The notes below the pieces were generated by a model. The model made no database searches. It was not told where the DNA came from and saw only the letters and a program-made list of their open reading frames with translations. From Aminobacter sp. AP02 (GTDB lineage: Bacteria > Pseudomonadota > Alphaproteobacteria > Rhizobiales > Rhizobiaceae), in assembly GCF_003148805.1 (NCBI RefSeq), contig NZ_QGGX01000001.1, forward strand, positions 310,001 to 374,000: a stretch of DNA of 64,000 nt, given 5' to 3'. This document shows, one piece after another, positions 8,430 to 18,467 of the stretch. The position numbers were made by a program, and so were the translations under genes. Every line of letters starts with the position of its first letter. The first letter of the stretch is position 1.

Positions 8430-9779
8430 ATGCTGGACAAGACCGAAAAGCAGGTGACCGCTGTCACAGACGTGAAGTACATGCCCGGCTTCGGCAACGA
8501 CTTCGAGACCGAGGCGCTTCCGGGCGCTCTGCCGCAGGGCCAAAACAGCCCGCAGAAATGCAATTACGGGCTTTATGCCGAGCAGCTGTCAGGGTCGCCG
8601 TTTACCGCGCCGCGCGGCACCAATGAACGCTCCTGGCTCTACCGCATCCGTCCGAGCGTGCGTCACACCAAGCGCTTTTCAGCTGCAAGCTACCCGCACT
8701 GGAAGACAGCGCCTTGCCACGACGATCATTCGCTCGCGCTCGGCCAATTGCGCTGGGGACCTCTGCCGCAGCCGAAGGAAAAGCTCAATTTCGTCCAGGG
8801 CATCCGAACCATGACGACGGCGGGCGATGCGATGACGCAGGTCGGCATGGCGGCGCATGTCTATGCCTTCAACGACGACATGGTGGACGACTACTTCTTC
8901 AATGCCGACGGCGAGCTGCTGATCGTGCCGGAGGTTGGTTCGATCCGTATCTTCACCGAGATGGGCATCATCGATGTCGAGCCATCGGAAATATGCCTGA
9001 TCCCGCGCGGCATGATGTTCAAGGTCTCACGCCTCGGCGACGGCGAGATGCAGCGCGGCTATGTCTGCGAAAACTATGGCGCGAAGTTCACGCTTCCCGA
9101 CCGGGGCCCGATCGGCGCAAACTGCCTGGCCAACCCGCGCGATTTCAAGACGCCGACCGCCGCATATGAAGACAAGGAAACGCCTTGTCGCGTGCTGGTC
9201 AAGTGGTGCGGCAAATTCCATGTCACCGAGATCGGCCATTCCCCGCTCGATGTCGTGGCATGGCACGGCAACTACGCGCCGTTCAAATACGATCTCAGGA
9301 CGTTTTCGCCGGTTGGCGCGATCCTGTTCGACCATCCCGACCCGTCGATCTTCACGGTGCTGACGGCGCCGACGGAAGAGGCGGGTACGGCCAATATCGA
9401 CTTCGTCATCTTCCCGCCGCGCTGGCTGGTGGCAGAGCACAGCTTCCGCCCACCCTGGTATCACCGCAACATCATGAGTGAGTTCATGGGCCTGATCTAC
9501 GGCCAATACGACGCCAAGGAAGAGGGCTTCGTGCCCGGCGGCATGAGCCTGCACAACATGATGCTGCCGCACGGGCCAGATGCCATGGGCTTCGAAAAGG
9601 CGTCGAACGGCGAGCTCAAGCCGGTCAAGCTCGACCACACCATGGCCTTCATGTTCGAGACGCGCTTTCCCCAGCAGCTGACTAAATTCGCAGCTGAACT
9701 CGAGACGCTGCAGGACAACTACATCGATTGCTGGGATGGCCTCGAGCGTAAGTTCGACGGAACGCCGGGCATCAAGTGA
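8430..9779 (+). CDS. hmgA: homogentisate 1,2-dioxygenase
   Basis: Opens the homogentisate ring to maleylacetoacetate. The protein has 449 residues. The iron ligands H345 and E351 (in [10 protein letters not shown]) and H381 (in LPHGPD) keep the spacing of the characterised enzymes, and the N-terminal [17 protein letters not shown] signature is present. I use the ATG at 8430, with the ribosome site GGGAGG about nine bases upstream; a GTG at 8421 would overlap that site. It is first gene of hmgA-fumarylacetoacetase-isomerase, with 13- and 5-base gaps. Confidence 0.96.
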   Translation: MLDKTEKQVTAVTDVKYMPGFGNDFETEALPGALPQGQNSPQKCNYGLYAEQLSGSPFTAPRGTNERSWLYRIRPSVRHTKRFSAASYPHWKTAPCHDDHSLALGQLRWGPLPQPKEKLNFVQGIRTMTTAGDAMTQVGMAAHVYAFNDDMVDDYFFNADGELLIVPEVGSIRIFTEMGIIDVEPSEICLIPRGMMFKVSRLGDGEMQRGYVCENYGAKFTLPDRGPIGANCLANPRDFKTPTAAYEDKETPCRVLVKWCGKFHVTEIGHSPLDVVAWHGNYAPFKYDLRTFSPVGAILFDHPDPSIFTVLTAPTEEAGTANIDFVIFPPRWLVAEHSFRPPWYHRNIMSEFMGLIYGQYDAKEEGFVPGGMSLHNMMLPHGPDAMGFEKASNGELKPVKLDHTMAFMFETRFPQQLTKFAAELETLQDNYIDCWDGLERKFDGTPGIK

Positions 9780-9792
9780 AGACGGGAACATC

Positions 9793-10809
9793 ATGAAACT
9801 CGCGACGTTGAAAGACTCCACCCGCGACGGCCGCCTTGTCGTCGTTTCGAAGGACCTCACCCGCTGTTCGGAGGTCGGCCATATCGCCCGCACATTGCAG
9901 GCAGCGCTCGACGACTGGGCTCATGTCGGACCGCGCCTCGCCAATGTCGCCGAAGGCATCGAGACCGGCAGCCAGCCGACGATGCGTTTCCACGAACATG
10001 ACGCGGCTTCGCCCTTGCCGCGCGCCTATCAGTGGGCCGATGGCTCGGCCTATGTGAACCATGTCGAGCTGGTCAGAAAGGCGCGTGGCGCCGAGATGCC
10101 CGCGAGCTTCTGGACCGACCCGCTGATGTATCAGGGCGGCTCGGATTCGTTTCTTGGACCGCGCGATCCGATCGCGATGGCCGACGAGGCCTGGGGCATT
10201 GATCTCGAGGGCGAGATCGCCGTTATCGTTGATGACGTGGCGATGGGTGCTTCGGTCGAGGAAGCGCGCGACGCCATCCGCCTCGTCATGCTGGTCAACG
10301 ACGTGTCGTTGCGCGGGCTGATCCCGGCCGAGCTGGCCAAGGGTTTTGGTTTCTTCCAGTCGAAGCCCTCGACGGCTTTCTCGCCGGTGGCGGTGTCGCC
10401 TGATGAACTGGGCGGGGCCTGGCATGGCGGCAAGCTGCACTTGCCGCTGCTGGTCTCGCTCAACGGCAAGCCGTTCGGCCGCGCCGATGCTGGCACAGAC
10501 ATGACCTTCGATTTCGGACAGCTCGTGGCACATGCCGCCAAGACCCGGCCGCTGGTCGCGGGTTCAATCATCGGTTCGGGTACGGTGTCCAACAAGCTTG
10601 ATGGCGGTGCCGGCAAGCCGGTCAGCGAACGTGGGGCGGGCTATTCCTGCATCGCCGAAATCCGCACCATCGAAACCATCGACACGGGAGCAGCCAAGAC
10701 GTCGTTCCTGAAGTTCGGCGATCAGGTCCGCATCGAGATGCACGACAAGTCAGGCCACTCGATCTTCGGCGCCATCGAACAGATCGTGATCAAGTACGAG
10801 AAAGCCTGA
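9793..10809 (+). CDS. fumarylacetoacetase (FAH family)
   Basis: Hydrolyses fumarylacetoacetate to fumarate and acetoacetate, the last step of tyrosine degradation. It has 338 residues, the short bacterial FAH type rather than the roughly 420-residue animal type. The metal-binding acidic cluster GIDLEGEIAVIVDD and the C-terminal GSGTVSN segment, characteristic of the FAH fold, are visible. It lies 13 bases after hmgA and five before the isomerase gene. The assignment rests on family features plus this context. Confidence 0.9.
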   Translation: MKLATLKDSTRDGRLVVVSKDLTRCSEVGHIARTLQAALDDWAHVGPRLANVAEGIETGSQPTMRFHEHDAASPLPRAYQWADGSAYVNHVELVRKARGAEMPASFWTDPLMYQGGSDSFLGPRDPIAMADEAWGIDLEGEIAVIVDDVAMGASVEEARDAIRLVMLVNDVSLRGLIPAELAKGFGFFQSKPSTAFSPVAVSPDELGGAWHGGKLHLPLLVSLNGKPFGRADAGTDMTFDFGQLVAHAAKTRPLVAGSIIGSGTVSNKLDGGAGKPVSERGAGYSCIAEIRTIETIDTGAAKTSFLKFGDQVRIEMHDKSGHSIFGAIEQIVIKYEKA

Positions 10810-10814
10810 GCGCG

Positions 10815-11456
10815 ATGAGCGACGTTGTCTTGTTCGACTATTGGCGCTCGTCCGCGAGCTACCGGGTGCGCATCGCGCTCAACATGCTAGGGCTGGAGTT
10901 TCGGTCCATCTCGGTCGACCTGCTGGCCAAGGGCCAGAAGTCACCGGACCATCTTGCGCGCAATCCGCAAGGTCTGGTGCCGGTGCTGGACATCGACGGC
11001 CACGCCTTCACACAGTCGCTGGCGATCATCGAATATCTCGACGAGACGCGGGCCGCCGGCTTCTTGCCGTCCGACCCTGTCGGGCGCCAGCGCGTACGCC
11101 AGTTGTCTTATGCGATTGCCATGGAGATCCACGCGGTCTGCAACACCGGCGTCGTGGCCGAGTTGATGCGGGTTGCTACCAACAGCGAGGCAGCGCGCGA
11201 CGCCTGGATGCAGAAGTTCATCGGCGAAGGCATGGTCGCCTTTGAAAAGCTGCTCAACCATCCCGCCACCGGCAAGTTCTGCCATGGCGACACGCCCGGC
11301 ATGGCCGATTTTTGCCTGGCGCCGCAGGTCTACAATGCGCGGCGCTGGAATGTCGATCTTTCGGGTCTCCCGCGCGTCCTTGAAATCGCCAAACGCTGCG
11401 AAGGCCTCGATGCCTTCGCCAGAGCCCATCCCCATCGGGTCAAGGAGCCTACCTAA
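10815..11456 (+). CDS. maiA: maleylacetoacetate isomerase (zeta-class GST)
   Basis: Isomerises maleylacetoacetate to fumarylacetoacetate with glutathione. The 213-residue protein has a thioredoxin-like N-terminal domain (1-80) with the zeta-class motif SSASYRVRIAL; the Cys present in the animal SSCS motif is Ala here, as in some bacterial enzymes. NPQGLVPVL and QSLAIIEYL form the glutathione site, and a helical C-terminal domain follows. It is the last gene of the operon. Its final eight bases overlap the end of the convergent phosphonate permease gene, leaving no room for a separate terminator. Confidence 0.93.
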   Translation: MSDVVLFDYWRSSASYRVRIALNMLGLEFRSISVDLLAKGQKSPDHLARNPQGLVPVLDIDGHAFTQSLAIIEYLDETRAAGFLPSDPVGRQRVRQLSYAIAMEIHAVCNTGVVAELMRVATNSEAARDAWMQKFIGEGMVAFEKLLNHPATGKFCHGDTPGMADFCLAPQVYNARRWNVDLSGLPRVLEIAKRCEGLDAFARAHPHRVKEPT

Positions 11457-13461
11457 GCCGCCACGCCTGTGTCCGCGCGACCAGCACCTTCGAAATGAAC
11501 AGGTGGATCAGTCGGGCTGCGGCATTGGTATAAAAGATCATCATCGCCATCGCCGCGGCCGGCGCGACGTCACCAGCGTCGTCCATGTTGAGCACGGCGA
11601 CAGAAGCCAATGCGGTGTCCTTCGAATAGAGGAACACCACGGCCGAAACCGTCGTCATGGCGTTGACGAACAGGTAGATCGAGATTTCGAGGATCGCCGG
11701 CAGGCAGACAGGGACGGTAACGCGCGCAAACAGCTTGTAAAAAGGTTGCTTGAGCGACGCAGCGACCGGCTCGAACTCCTGGTCGATCTGCTTCAGTGCC
11801 GTCAGCGCCGTCAGGTGTCCCACCGTGTAGAAGTGGGTGATGGTGCAGACCACCAGAATGGTCATGGTGCCATAGATGGCGTGCAGCGGGTTGGTCGGGT
11901 CGTTGAAGAAGAAGATGTAGGCGAGGCCAAGCACCATGCCCGGAACCGCCATGGGCAGCATGGCCAGAAACTGGAATGCCGAGCGCCCGGAGCGGAAGCC
12001 TTCGGTCTTTTCGACCATGTAGGCGCCGACAAAGACGATGATAGTGCCAAACACCGCCGTCAGAGCGGCGAGGCGAATCGAGTTGTAATATGAGCCCCAG
12101 CCGCCGCCATCCATGCGATCGAAGGCGTAGTGCTTGAGGCTCACGCTGAGATCGTAGGGCCACAGCTTGACGAGTGCCGCGAACTGGCTGGTGGCCATGA
12201 TGCCGAGAATGAAGATGGCAATCAGCGAGCACCAAGCAAGGCACAGCGCGTCGAAACGCCTGTTGGGCTTGGGCTGGTAGGGCACCGAGCGCGCCGACAA
12301 GAGCGCGACCTGCTTTTTCTGCACCATGCGGTCGACAACGAAGGCGGCGATCGCAGGCACCAGCAGGATGACCGAGACCACAGCCCCCATCTCAAAATTC
12401 TGCTGGCCGATGACCTGCTTGTAGATATCGACGGCAAGCACGTTGAATTGGCCGCCAATCACCTTGGGCAGGCCGAAATCGGTGATGACGAGGGTGAAGA
12501 CCACGAAAGCCGCCGAGATAAGGCCGTAGCGTGCGCCAGGGATTGTCACCGTCCAGAAGGTGCGCCAGCTGCTGGCCCGCAGAGAGGCCGCCGCCTCGTA
12601 GTGGCGCTGGTCGGAAATGGCGAGGGCCGTCGAGATGATGATCATCGCATGCGGGAAGGCGAAGAACACCGAGCCGACGACGATGCCGAGCGGTCCGTAG
12701 ATCGGCACGCCCATCAGAACATCCTTGAACAGGCCCTGATTGCCGAACAGGTAGATCAGCGCGATGCCCGGCAAAAGCGACGGCACCAGGATCGGCACCA
12801 TGGCCACCAGCTTGAACGCATCCTTGAAGCGCATGCACGAACGATTGAGCGCGTAGGCAAAGCCGAAGGCCAGGCCGACCGTGACGACGGTGCTTATGAT
12901 GGCGATGAAGACCGAGTTCTCGATCGAACGAAACAGCGTCGGCGTCGAGAAATAGGTGGTGTAGTTTTCAAGCCCGATGGCGCGCGAGGGCCTGAGCATG
13001 ACGCGCCGGAATTCGTTGGAGCCGAACTCCTGCCATTCGGTGCCGCTGTGCAACTGCAGCCCCACGAGGAACGATGCGTCGTCGCTGGTGCCACGGATCT
13101 TGTATTTCACCGGGCTGCGAAAGCTGAAATCGGGAAAGAACGCCGTGGCTTGCAGGCGACCGTCGGAATTGGTGCCGAGCTTTGCCGGCGGAACCACTGA
13201 AAGCTGTTGGTTGAGCGCGTCAGCCGTAATCGGCTCGCCCCAATTGCCGTCCTTGTCGCTGACCTGGAATTCGAATTTCGCCAGGTCGAAGCTGTAGGTC
13301 GAAAACGACTTGGACAGCATGACGTAGAGCGGAGCTGCCAGCGCGACGACGAGATAAAGCGCGATGACCACCATCAGGCCACGCTTGGTGATTTCGTCGC
13401 GATCGAGCGAAAGCTTCAGCTTGCGGCCTGTGGGCAGGGCGGCGTCGATTGCCATGGCCAT
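11449..13461 (-). CDS. AEP-type ABC transporter permease, two fused domains
   Basis: A 670-residue inner-membrane protein with two complete binding-protein-dependent permease domains in one chain (roughly 180-385 and 450-665). After the first helix (about 34-56) there is a long extracytoplasmic segment of about 120 residues. This is the FbpB-like fused architecture, of the kind also associated with 2-aminoethylphosphonate importers that otherwise use two separate permeases. Its start codon lies one base after the ATPase stop codon, so the two are translationally coupled. AEP specificity is inferred from phnY, phnA and phnW next door. Confidence 0.87.
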   Translation of the reverse strand: MAMAIDAALPTGRKLKLSLDRDEITKRGLMVVIALYLVVALAAPLYVMLSKSFSTYSFDLAKFEFQVSDKDGNWGEPITADALNQQLSVVPPAKLGTNSDGRLQATAFFPDFSFRSPVKYKIRGTSDDASFLVGLQLHSGTEWQEFGSNEFRRVMLRPSRAIGLENYTTYFSTPTLFRSIENSVFIAIISTVVTVGLAFGFAYALNRSCMRFKDAFKLVAMVPILVPSLLPGIALIYLFGNQGLFKDVLMGVPIYGPLGIVVGSVFFAFPHAMIIISTALAISDQRHYEAAASLRASSWRTFWTVTIPGARYGLISAAFVVFTLVITDFGLPKVIGGQFNVLAVDIYKQVIGQQNFEMGAVVSVILLVPAIAAFVVDRMVQKKQVALLSARSVPYQPKPNRRFDALCLAWCSLIAIFILGIMATSQFAALVKLWPYDLSVSLKHYAFDRMDGGGWGSYYNSIRLAALTAVFGTIIVFVGAYMVEKTEGFRSGRSAFQFLAMLPMAVPGMVLGLAYIFFFNDPTNPLHAIYGTMTILVVCTITHFYTVGHLTALTALKQIDQEFEPVAASLKQPFYKLFARVTVPVCLPAILEISIYLFVNAMTTVSAVVFLYSKDTALASVAVLNMDDAGDVAPAAAMAMMIFYTNAAARLIHLFISKVLVARTQAWRLR

Positions 13462-13462
13462 G

Positions 13463-14587
13463 TCATTGTCCCCGCGGATAGACCAGAAGCCGTTCTTCCG
13501 GCAGCTCGACCGTAAGAGCGGTACCTTCGGCCAATGTCAGGCGGCGAGCGGCGTTGATGGAAAAATCGGCGATCAGCGTCTCGTCGCCGAGATCTGGGCC
13601 ACGCAGCCGGGTGCGCCAGAACGAACCCAGGAACTCCATTTCGCCTATGGTCACATCGAGCAGGTTTTGGGGTTGCTTCACCACATCGGGTGCCCCCGGA
13701 GAACGGGCGCCTGGCCCGTGGGGGATAACATCTTCCGGCCGGATGGCCGCAATGACAGGCGCGCCGGCGTCGAACGCGTGGGAAGCGCATTTGAAGGTTT
13801 TCGAGCCGAAGCTCACGGCGCCTTTCTGAGCGTTGCCCTCGAATTTGTTGGCCTCGCCGATGAAATCGGCGACGAACAGGGTCGCTGGATGGCGGTAGAT
13901 CTCGGTCGGCGTGCCAATCTGCTCGATGACGCCGTGGTTCATCACTACGATGCGGTCGGCCATGGACAGCGCCTCCTCCTGGTCGTGGGTGACCATGATG
14001 GTGGTTACGCCGAGCTTGCGCTGCAGCTCCTTGATCTCGTGGCGCAAATGCGTTCGCACCTTGGCGTCGAGCGCCGACAGCGGCTCGTCGAGCAAAAGCA
14101 GGCCGGGCGAGATGGCGATAGCACGGGCGAGCGCGATGCGCTGCTGCTGGCCGCCGGAGAGCTGGGCGGGATATTTGTTGCCTTGGTCGGGCAGGCCAAC
14201 GAGCTTGAGAAGTTCGGTGACACGCGTTTCGATCTCGGCGCGCGGGCGCTTGGTGTTTTCGAGGCCAAAGGCGATGTTCTTGGCGATGGTCAGGTTGGGA
14301 AACAGCGCGTAGGACTGGAAGACGATGCCATAGTCGCGCTGCGACGGGGGCAGGGTGGATATGTCCTTGCCGCCCTGGTGTATGGTGCCGCGCGTCTGCA
14401 GGTCGAGGCCGGCGACGGCGCGGAGCAAGGTGGTCTTGCCGCAGCCCGATGGACCGAGGAAGCAGACGAACTCGCCCTCGCGGATATCGAGTGAAATGTC
14501 CTTCAGCGCGTGGAAGTCGCCGAAGGCTTTCCAGACATTGGATATCTTGAGGTAGGCTGGCTTCGTGTTCAGGCTGGCGGCGGTCAT
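13463..14587 (-). CDS. phnT: AEP-type ABC transporter ATP-binding protein
   Basis: A 374-residue ATPase. It has Walker A (GPSGCGKTT), the Q-loop (VFQSYALFP), the signature LSGGQQQR, Walker B (LLLLDEPLSALD) and the H-loop (MVTHDQ), followed by a TOBE-type C-terminal domain (about 255-370). It energises import together with the fused permease and binding protein. The start is uncertain: ATGs at 14641 and 14650 are in frame, but the chosen ATG gives a typical family N-terminus and none has a strong ribosome site. It follows the binding-protein gene by about 130 bases. Confidence 0.9.
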   Translation of the reverse strand: MTAASLNTKPAYLKISNVWKAFGDFHALKDISLDIREGEFVCFLGPSGCGKTTLLRAVAGLDLQTRGTIHQGGKDISTLPPSQRDYGIVFQSYALFPNLTIAKNIAFGLENTKRPRAEIETRVTELLKLVGLPDQGNKYPAQLSGGQQQRIALARAIAISPGLLLLDEPLSALDAKVRTHLRHEIKELQRKLGVTTIMVTHDQEEALSMADRIVVMNHGVIEQIGTPTEIYRHPATLFVADFIGEANKFEGNAQKGAVSFGSKTFKCASHAFDAGAPVIAAIRPEDVIPHGPGARSPGAPDVVKQPQNLLDVTIGEMEFLGSFWRTRLRGPDLGDETLIADFSINAARRLTLAEGTALTVELPEERLLVYPRGQ

Positions 14588-14717
14588 GGCGCTCACATCA
14601 GTCGGAGTTCGCGGCTGCCCGGCGAGGGTTTCGTGTCTCATCGTAATCATCCGGCTTGGGGCAAGAGATCGGACGCCGCTGGCGGCGGCGCCCGGTTCAA
14701 CAGGCAAAAAGCCGCAA

Positions 14718-15740
14718 TCAGCTCTTCGGCTCGGACTTGGAGTCGTAGCGCTTCGACCACTCGGCCAGAATGGCGTTGCGGTTGTTGGCCGCCCACTCGA
14801 AGTCGTTCTTGATCATCTTTTCTTCGATGTTGGCGGGCAGGTGCGGGACCGGCTTGGCAACGCCCGGCATGGCGACGATGGCCCAGCCGACATTGTACAT
14901 CTCGTTGGCCTTCTTGGAGACCGACCAGTCGATCAGCGTCTTGGCTGCTTCTTCCTTGGCCGTGCCGGCAACGATCGCCGAGGCTTCCATGTCCCAGCCG
15001 ATGCCTTCCTCGGGGATGATGATGTCGATCGGCGCGCCCTCGGCCTTCGACTTGGCGGCGCGGAACTCGAACGAGATGCCGATCACCGTTTCGCCGGCGG
15101 CTGCCATCTTGCAGGGCTTGGAGCCGGAGTGAGTGTAGGCGGCGATGTTTTCATGCAGGCCGTCCATGTAGGACCAGCCTTCCTTTTCGCCGAACAGCTG
15201 AATCCAGCTCGACACGTCGAGATAGCCGGTGCCCGAGGACGCCGGGTTCGGCATGACGACATGGCCCTTGTATTCGGGCTTGGTCAGGTCTTTCCAGCTC
15301 TTTGGCGCCGTCAGGCCGAGCTTCTGGCCCTCGACGGTGTTGTAGCAGATCGAAGCGGCCCAGCCGTCCATGCCGACCCATGCCGGAGGTGTATCCTTGT
15401 CGACATATTCGGGCTTCAGCAGTTCGACGCCCTTGGGCGCATACGGCTCAAGCATACCCTCTGCCTTGAGCACCAGTAGAGACGTCGCCGCCAGGCCCCA
15501 GATCACGTCGGCCTGCGGGTTGTCCTTCTCGGCGAACAGCTTGGCGGTGACGACGCCAGTGGAGTCGCGGATGAAGTTGAGCTTGATGTCGGGATGGTCC
15601 TGATTGAACGTTTCGGCATAGCGCTTGAGGTCTTCGGCCTCGATGGCCGTGTAGACGGTAAGCTCAGTCTCCGCCCAGGCCGCCGACGAGATCAATATCG
15701 TGGCAAAGGCAGCGAGCGCGAAGGATTTCTTGTGGTTCAT
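14718..15740 (-). CDS. phnS: AEP-type ABC transporter substrate-binding protein
   Basis: A 340-residue periplasmic solute-binding protein of the iron/phosphonate type. It starts with a clear signal peptide (MNHKK, a hydrophobic core, then cleavage around AWA-E). The mature part begins ELTVYTAIEAEDLKRY, typical of this family. It captures AEP for the ATPase and permease encoded downstream. It is first gene of the transporter unit; a diverged copy of the motif found upstream of phnW lies about 135 bases before its start codon. Several longer in-frame starts exist, but the signal peptide fixes this one. Confidence 0.9.
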   Translation of the reverse strand: MNHKKSFALAAFATILISSAAWAETELTVYTAIEAEDLKRYAETFNQDHPDIKLNFIRDSTGVVTAKLFAEKDNPQADVIWGLAATSLLVLKAEGMLEPYAPKGVELLKPEYVDKDTPPAWVGMDGWAASICYNTVEGQKLGLTAPKSWKDLTKPEYKGHVVMPNPASSGTGYLDVSSWIQLFGEKEGWSYMDGLHENIAAYTHSGSKPCKMAAAGETVIGISFEFRAAKSKAEGAPIDIIIPEEGIGWDMEASAIVAGTAKEEAAKTLIDWSVSKKANEMYNVGWAIVAMPGVAKPVPHLPANIEEKMIKNDFEWAANNRNAILAEWSKRYDSKSEPKS

Positions 15741-15873
15741 GGATATCTGGCTCCCATTTGAATCGCTTAGGCACATTCTGATTGGGAGAGGTCTGAACAG
15801 GGATGCGCTTGCCGCGATTGCCCCCGATTGCGCCTCGTCCAAGGCTGATACTGGGAACGGGGGGTCAATAAGT

Positions 15874-15892
15874 AAAATCTATTCTTTTTATG
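15874..15892. promoter_or_regulatory. phn motif copy upstream of the binding-protein gene
   Basis: The segment AAAATCTATTCTTTTTATG matches the motif upstream of phnW at about 13 of 17 positions and keeps the AAATC core. It sits in a 271-base gap between the EamA transporter and the binding-protein gene. It is proposed as an AEP LysR binding site. The rest of the gap shows no other recognisable structure. Confidence 0.4.
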
Positions 15893-16011
15893 ATCTGGTA
15901 GGCTGAGCTTATGCAATGCACAAGGTTGCGACAGGCATGTGACACCACTGCCGAATGCTTGTGCAACGGCAGCGTAATCGAACCGAAAAAGGCAAGAAAC
16001 AGCCCTAAATT

Positions 16012-16851
16012 TCAGCCCGAGGCGGCAAGCGCGATAACTCCGCAGGCGACTATGACCGCCGAGACGATGCGCACTGGCCACGGGCGTTCATGGAAGATGA
16101 ACAGTCCGATGAGTGCGGCAATGATAACGCTCGATTCCCGCACGGCGGATACCGCGCCCAGCGGCGCGATCGTCTTGGCGTAGATGACCAGGCCGTAGGC
16201 GGTGACGGCGCCGAGGCCACCGATGAGACCCAGCATCAAGGACTTGCGGTCGATGGTGTGGAAGGCGTTGCGCCGTCGGTACAGCACGAAAAACGTCACC
16301 GGCAGCTCAAGCAGAAACAGCCAGCCCATGTAGCCGAAAGGACTGCCCGACAGTCTGACGCCGATGCCGTCGACTACCGAATAGGAGGCAATCAGCACGC
16401 CGTTGAATGCCGCCGCCGCGACCGTGCGCGGATCGGCACGGGCGGTGCTGCGCTGGAAGGCCAATAGGGCGATGCCGAAAGTGATGGCGCCGAGGCCGGC
16501 CCAGCCGAGCGGCGGCAAGGTTTCGCCGATCATCACATAGGCGCCGAAGGCGACGAGCGCCGGCGCGAGCCCGCGCGAGATCGGATAGACCTGGCTCAGG
16601 TCGCCCAACCGGTAGGATTGGAACAGGAATACGTAGTAGCCGAAGTGGATGACCGTCGAAAGGAAGATATAGATCCAGCTTTCGGGCGCCGGCGGCGTCG
16701 ACAGCAGGACAAGCGTCAGGCCGACGGTGGCATGGGTGGCGGAGACCGAGGCGAGCACGACGGCACGGTCGCTCGCCGCCTTGACGACGGCGTTCCAGCT
16801 GGCGTGCAGGAACGCTGCCGCCAGCACGATTGTCAGTGCAAATCCGGACAT
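16012..16851 (-). CDS. EamA/DMT-family transporter
   Basis: A 279-residue inner-membrane protein with ten hydrophobic helices arranged as two EamA repeats (about 3-135 and 148-278). Typical drug/metabolite-transporter signatures are ISRGLAPALVAFGA before helix 4 and AVRESSVIIAALIG before helix 9. The substrate is unknown. It is placed between the AEP transporter and phnY on the same strand, so it may export a by-product or import a related compound. Confidence 0.85.
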   Translation of the reverse strand: MSGFALTIVLAAAFLHASWNAVVKAASDRAVVLASVSATHATVGLTLVLLSTPPAPESWIYIFLSTVIHFGYYVFLFQSYRLGDLSQVYPISRGLAPALVAFGAYVMIGETLPPLGWAGLGAITFGIALLAFQRSTARADPRTVAAAAFNGVLIASYSVVDGIGVRLSGSPFGYMGWLFLLELPVTFFVLYRRRNAFHTIDRKSLMLGLIGGLGAVTAYGLVIYAKTIAPLGAVSAVRESSVIIAALIGLFIFHERPWPVRIVSAVIVACGVIALAASG

Positions 16852-16947
16852 GCGATCAATTTTCTATGCGGGGGAGGAAATGAGAACCCAGCGTTCGGCG
16901 CGGCACTTGCGCCAGAGCATTCCACAACATTTCCCCTCCAGACGCGA

Positions 16948-16973
16948 ATGAGGGAGCGCATGCGCTCCCTCAT
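16948..16973. terminator. 26-bp perfect palindrome after phnY
   Basis: A perfect palindrome (ATGAGGGAGCGCA and its complement) lies 23 bases after the phnY stop codon, in the gap before the EamA gene. It would form a hairpin in RNA from either strand. There is no T-run, so it is probably an attenuating or mRNA-end-stabilising structure rather than a classic terminator. Confidence 0.55.
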
Positions 16974-16996
16974 CGAGGCTTATGCGATTTGCCAGC

Positions 16997-18454
16997 TCAA
17001 GACCATGGCAGCGAGAAGGTCTTGACGTTTGTGAAGCTCTTCATCGCTTCGATGACGCCTTCCTTGTAGCCATTGCCGGAATCCTTGATCCCGCCAAATG
17101 GCGACATCTCGATACGGTATCCGGGGACTTCCCAGATATTCACCGTGCCGACCTGCAGGCCTGCGATGTATTTCTGCATGCGGCGGAAGTCGTTTGTGCA
17201 CACACCCGACGACAGGCCGAAGGCGGTGGAGTTGGACAGGGCGATCAGCTCGTCGTCATTGTCGGGCGCGCGCACGATCGGGATGATCGGCCCAAAGGTC
17301 TCTTCCATGACCAGCTCGGAGGTGTGCGGCACGCGGTCGACGACGATCGGCGGCAACAGCGCGCCCTTGCGGCCGGGGTCGTAGAGCACTTCCGCACCCT
17401 GCTCTGCGGCCATGTAGACGCGGCTTTCGAACAGCGTTGCGGCCTTTTCGTGCACCACGGTGCCGAGGTCGGTCGTCCAGTCCATCGGATCGCCGAACCT
17501 GAGCTTCTTTGCCCGCTCGAGCACCATCGGCACGAAGCGGTCGGCAACACTTTCCTGGCACAGGATGCGCTTGACCGCGGTGCAGCGCTGGCCCGAGTTC
17601 TTGGTGGCACCCGCCACCGCGAGGTCGGCCGCCCTGGCGAGATCGTCGTCGGAAAGGTCGTTGAGGATGATCAGCGGGTCGTTGCCGCCGAGCTCCAGCA
17701 CCTGGCGCTTGTAGCCGGCGGTGCGCGCGATCAGCTTGCCGACCGGCACGCCGCCGGTGAAGGTGATCAGCTCGATGTTTTCGTTGGTGATCATCTCGGC
17801 GCCGATGTCGGCGGGCATGCCTGTCACCACCGACAGCATCTCCGGCGGCAGGCCGGCCTCGTAGAGGATGTCGGCGAGGATCAGCGCCGTCATCGGGGTC
17901 AGTTCGGTCGGCTTGACCACCACGCAATTGTTGGTGGCAATCGCCGGGGCGACCTTGTGCGAGACCATGTTGAGCGGGTGGTTGAACGGCGTGATCGCCG
18001 AGATCGCCTTCAGCGGCTCGCGCGTGGTGAAGATTTTCCGCGCTTTTCCGTGCGGAGTGAGGTCGCAGGAGAAGATCTGGCCGTCGTCCTGGATGCACAT
18101 CTGCGCCGACAGCGTGAACACGTCATAGGCGCGGCCGACCTCGTAGAGGGAGTCGGCCTTGGAGATGCCGAGCTCGAGCGTGATGATATCGGAGATCTCC
18201 TCCTTGCGCGCCGCAAGTGCTTCGGCGGTGCGGAACAGGATCTGCTGGCGCTCGTAGCGCGTCAGCTTGGGCTTGTAGTTGGCGGCGATCTCGAAGGCCT
18301 GGCGGGCGTGCTCGGCACGCCCCGCCGGCACCGTGCCGATGATGGCATCGGTGTAGGGATAGTGGACGTTGACGACGCCATCGGCATCGACCTTGCGTCC
18401 GGCGATGCGCATCGGCTCGTGGCGCACCTTGAACGTCGTTTCAGCCTTGACCAT
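16997..18454 (-). CDS. phnY: phosphonoacetaldehyde dehydrogenase PhnY
   Basis: Oxidises phosphonoacetaldehyde to phosphonoacetate with NAD+. It is a 485-residue aldehyde dehydrogenase with the substrate/cofactor Asn in TPFNHP (N158), general base E254 (in LELGGNDP) and nucleophile C291 (in NSGQRC). The ATG at 18454 has a GGGAGG ribosome site and gives the usual length. It is 13 bases downstream of phnA. The order phnW-phnA-phnY matches AEP loci known in Sinorhizobium-type bacteria. General aldehyde dehydrogenase function is certain; specificity comes from context. Confidence 0.93.
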   Translation of the reverse strand: MVKAETTFKVRHEPMRIAGRKVDADGVVNVHYPYTDAIIGTVPAGRAEHARQAFEIAANYKPKLTRYERQQILFRTAEALAARKEEISDIITLELGISKADSLYEVGRAYDVFTLSAQMCIQDDGQIFSCDLTPHGKARKIFTTREPLKAISAITPFNHPLNMVSHKVAPAIATNNCVVVKPTELTPMTALILADILYEAGLPPEMLSVVTGMPADIGAEMITNENIELITFTGGVPVGKLIARTAGYKRQVLELGGNDPLIILNDLSDDDLARAADLAVAGATKNSGQRCTAVKRILCQESVADRFVPMVLERAKKLRFGDPMDWTTDLGTVVHEKAATLFESRVYMAAEQGAEVLYDPGRKGALLPPIVVDRVPHTSELVMEETFGPIIPIVRAPDNDDELIALSNSTAFGLSSGVCTNDFRRMQKYIAGLQVGTVNIWEVPGYRIEMSPFGGIKDSGNGYKEGVIEAMKSFTNVKTFSLPWS

Positions 18455-18467
18455 GACAGGTCCTCCC

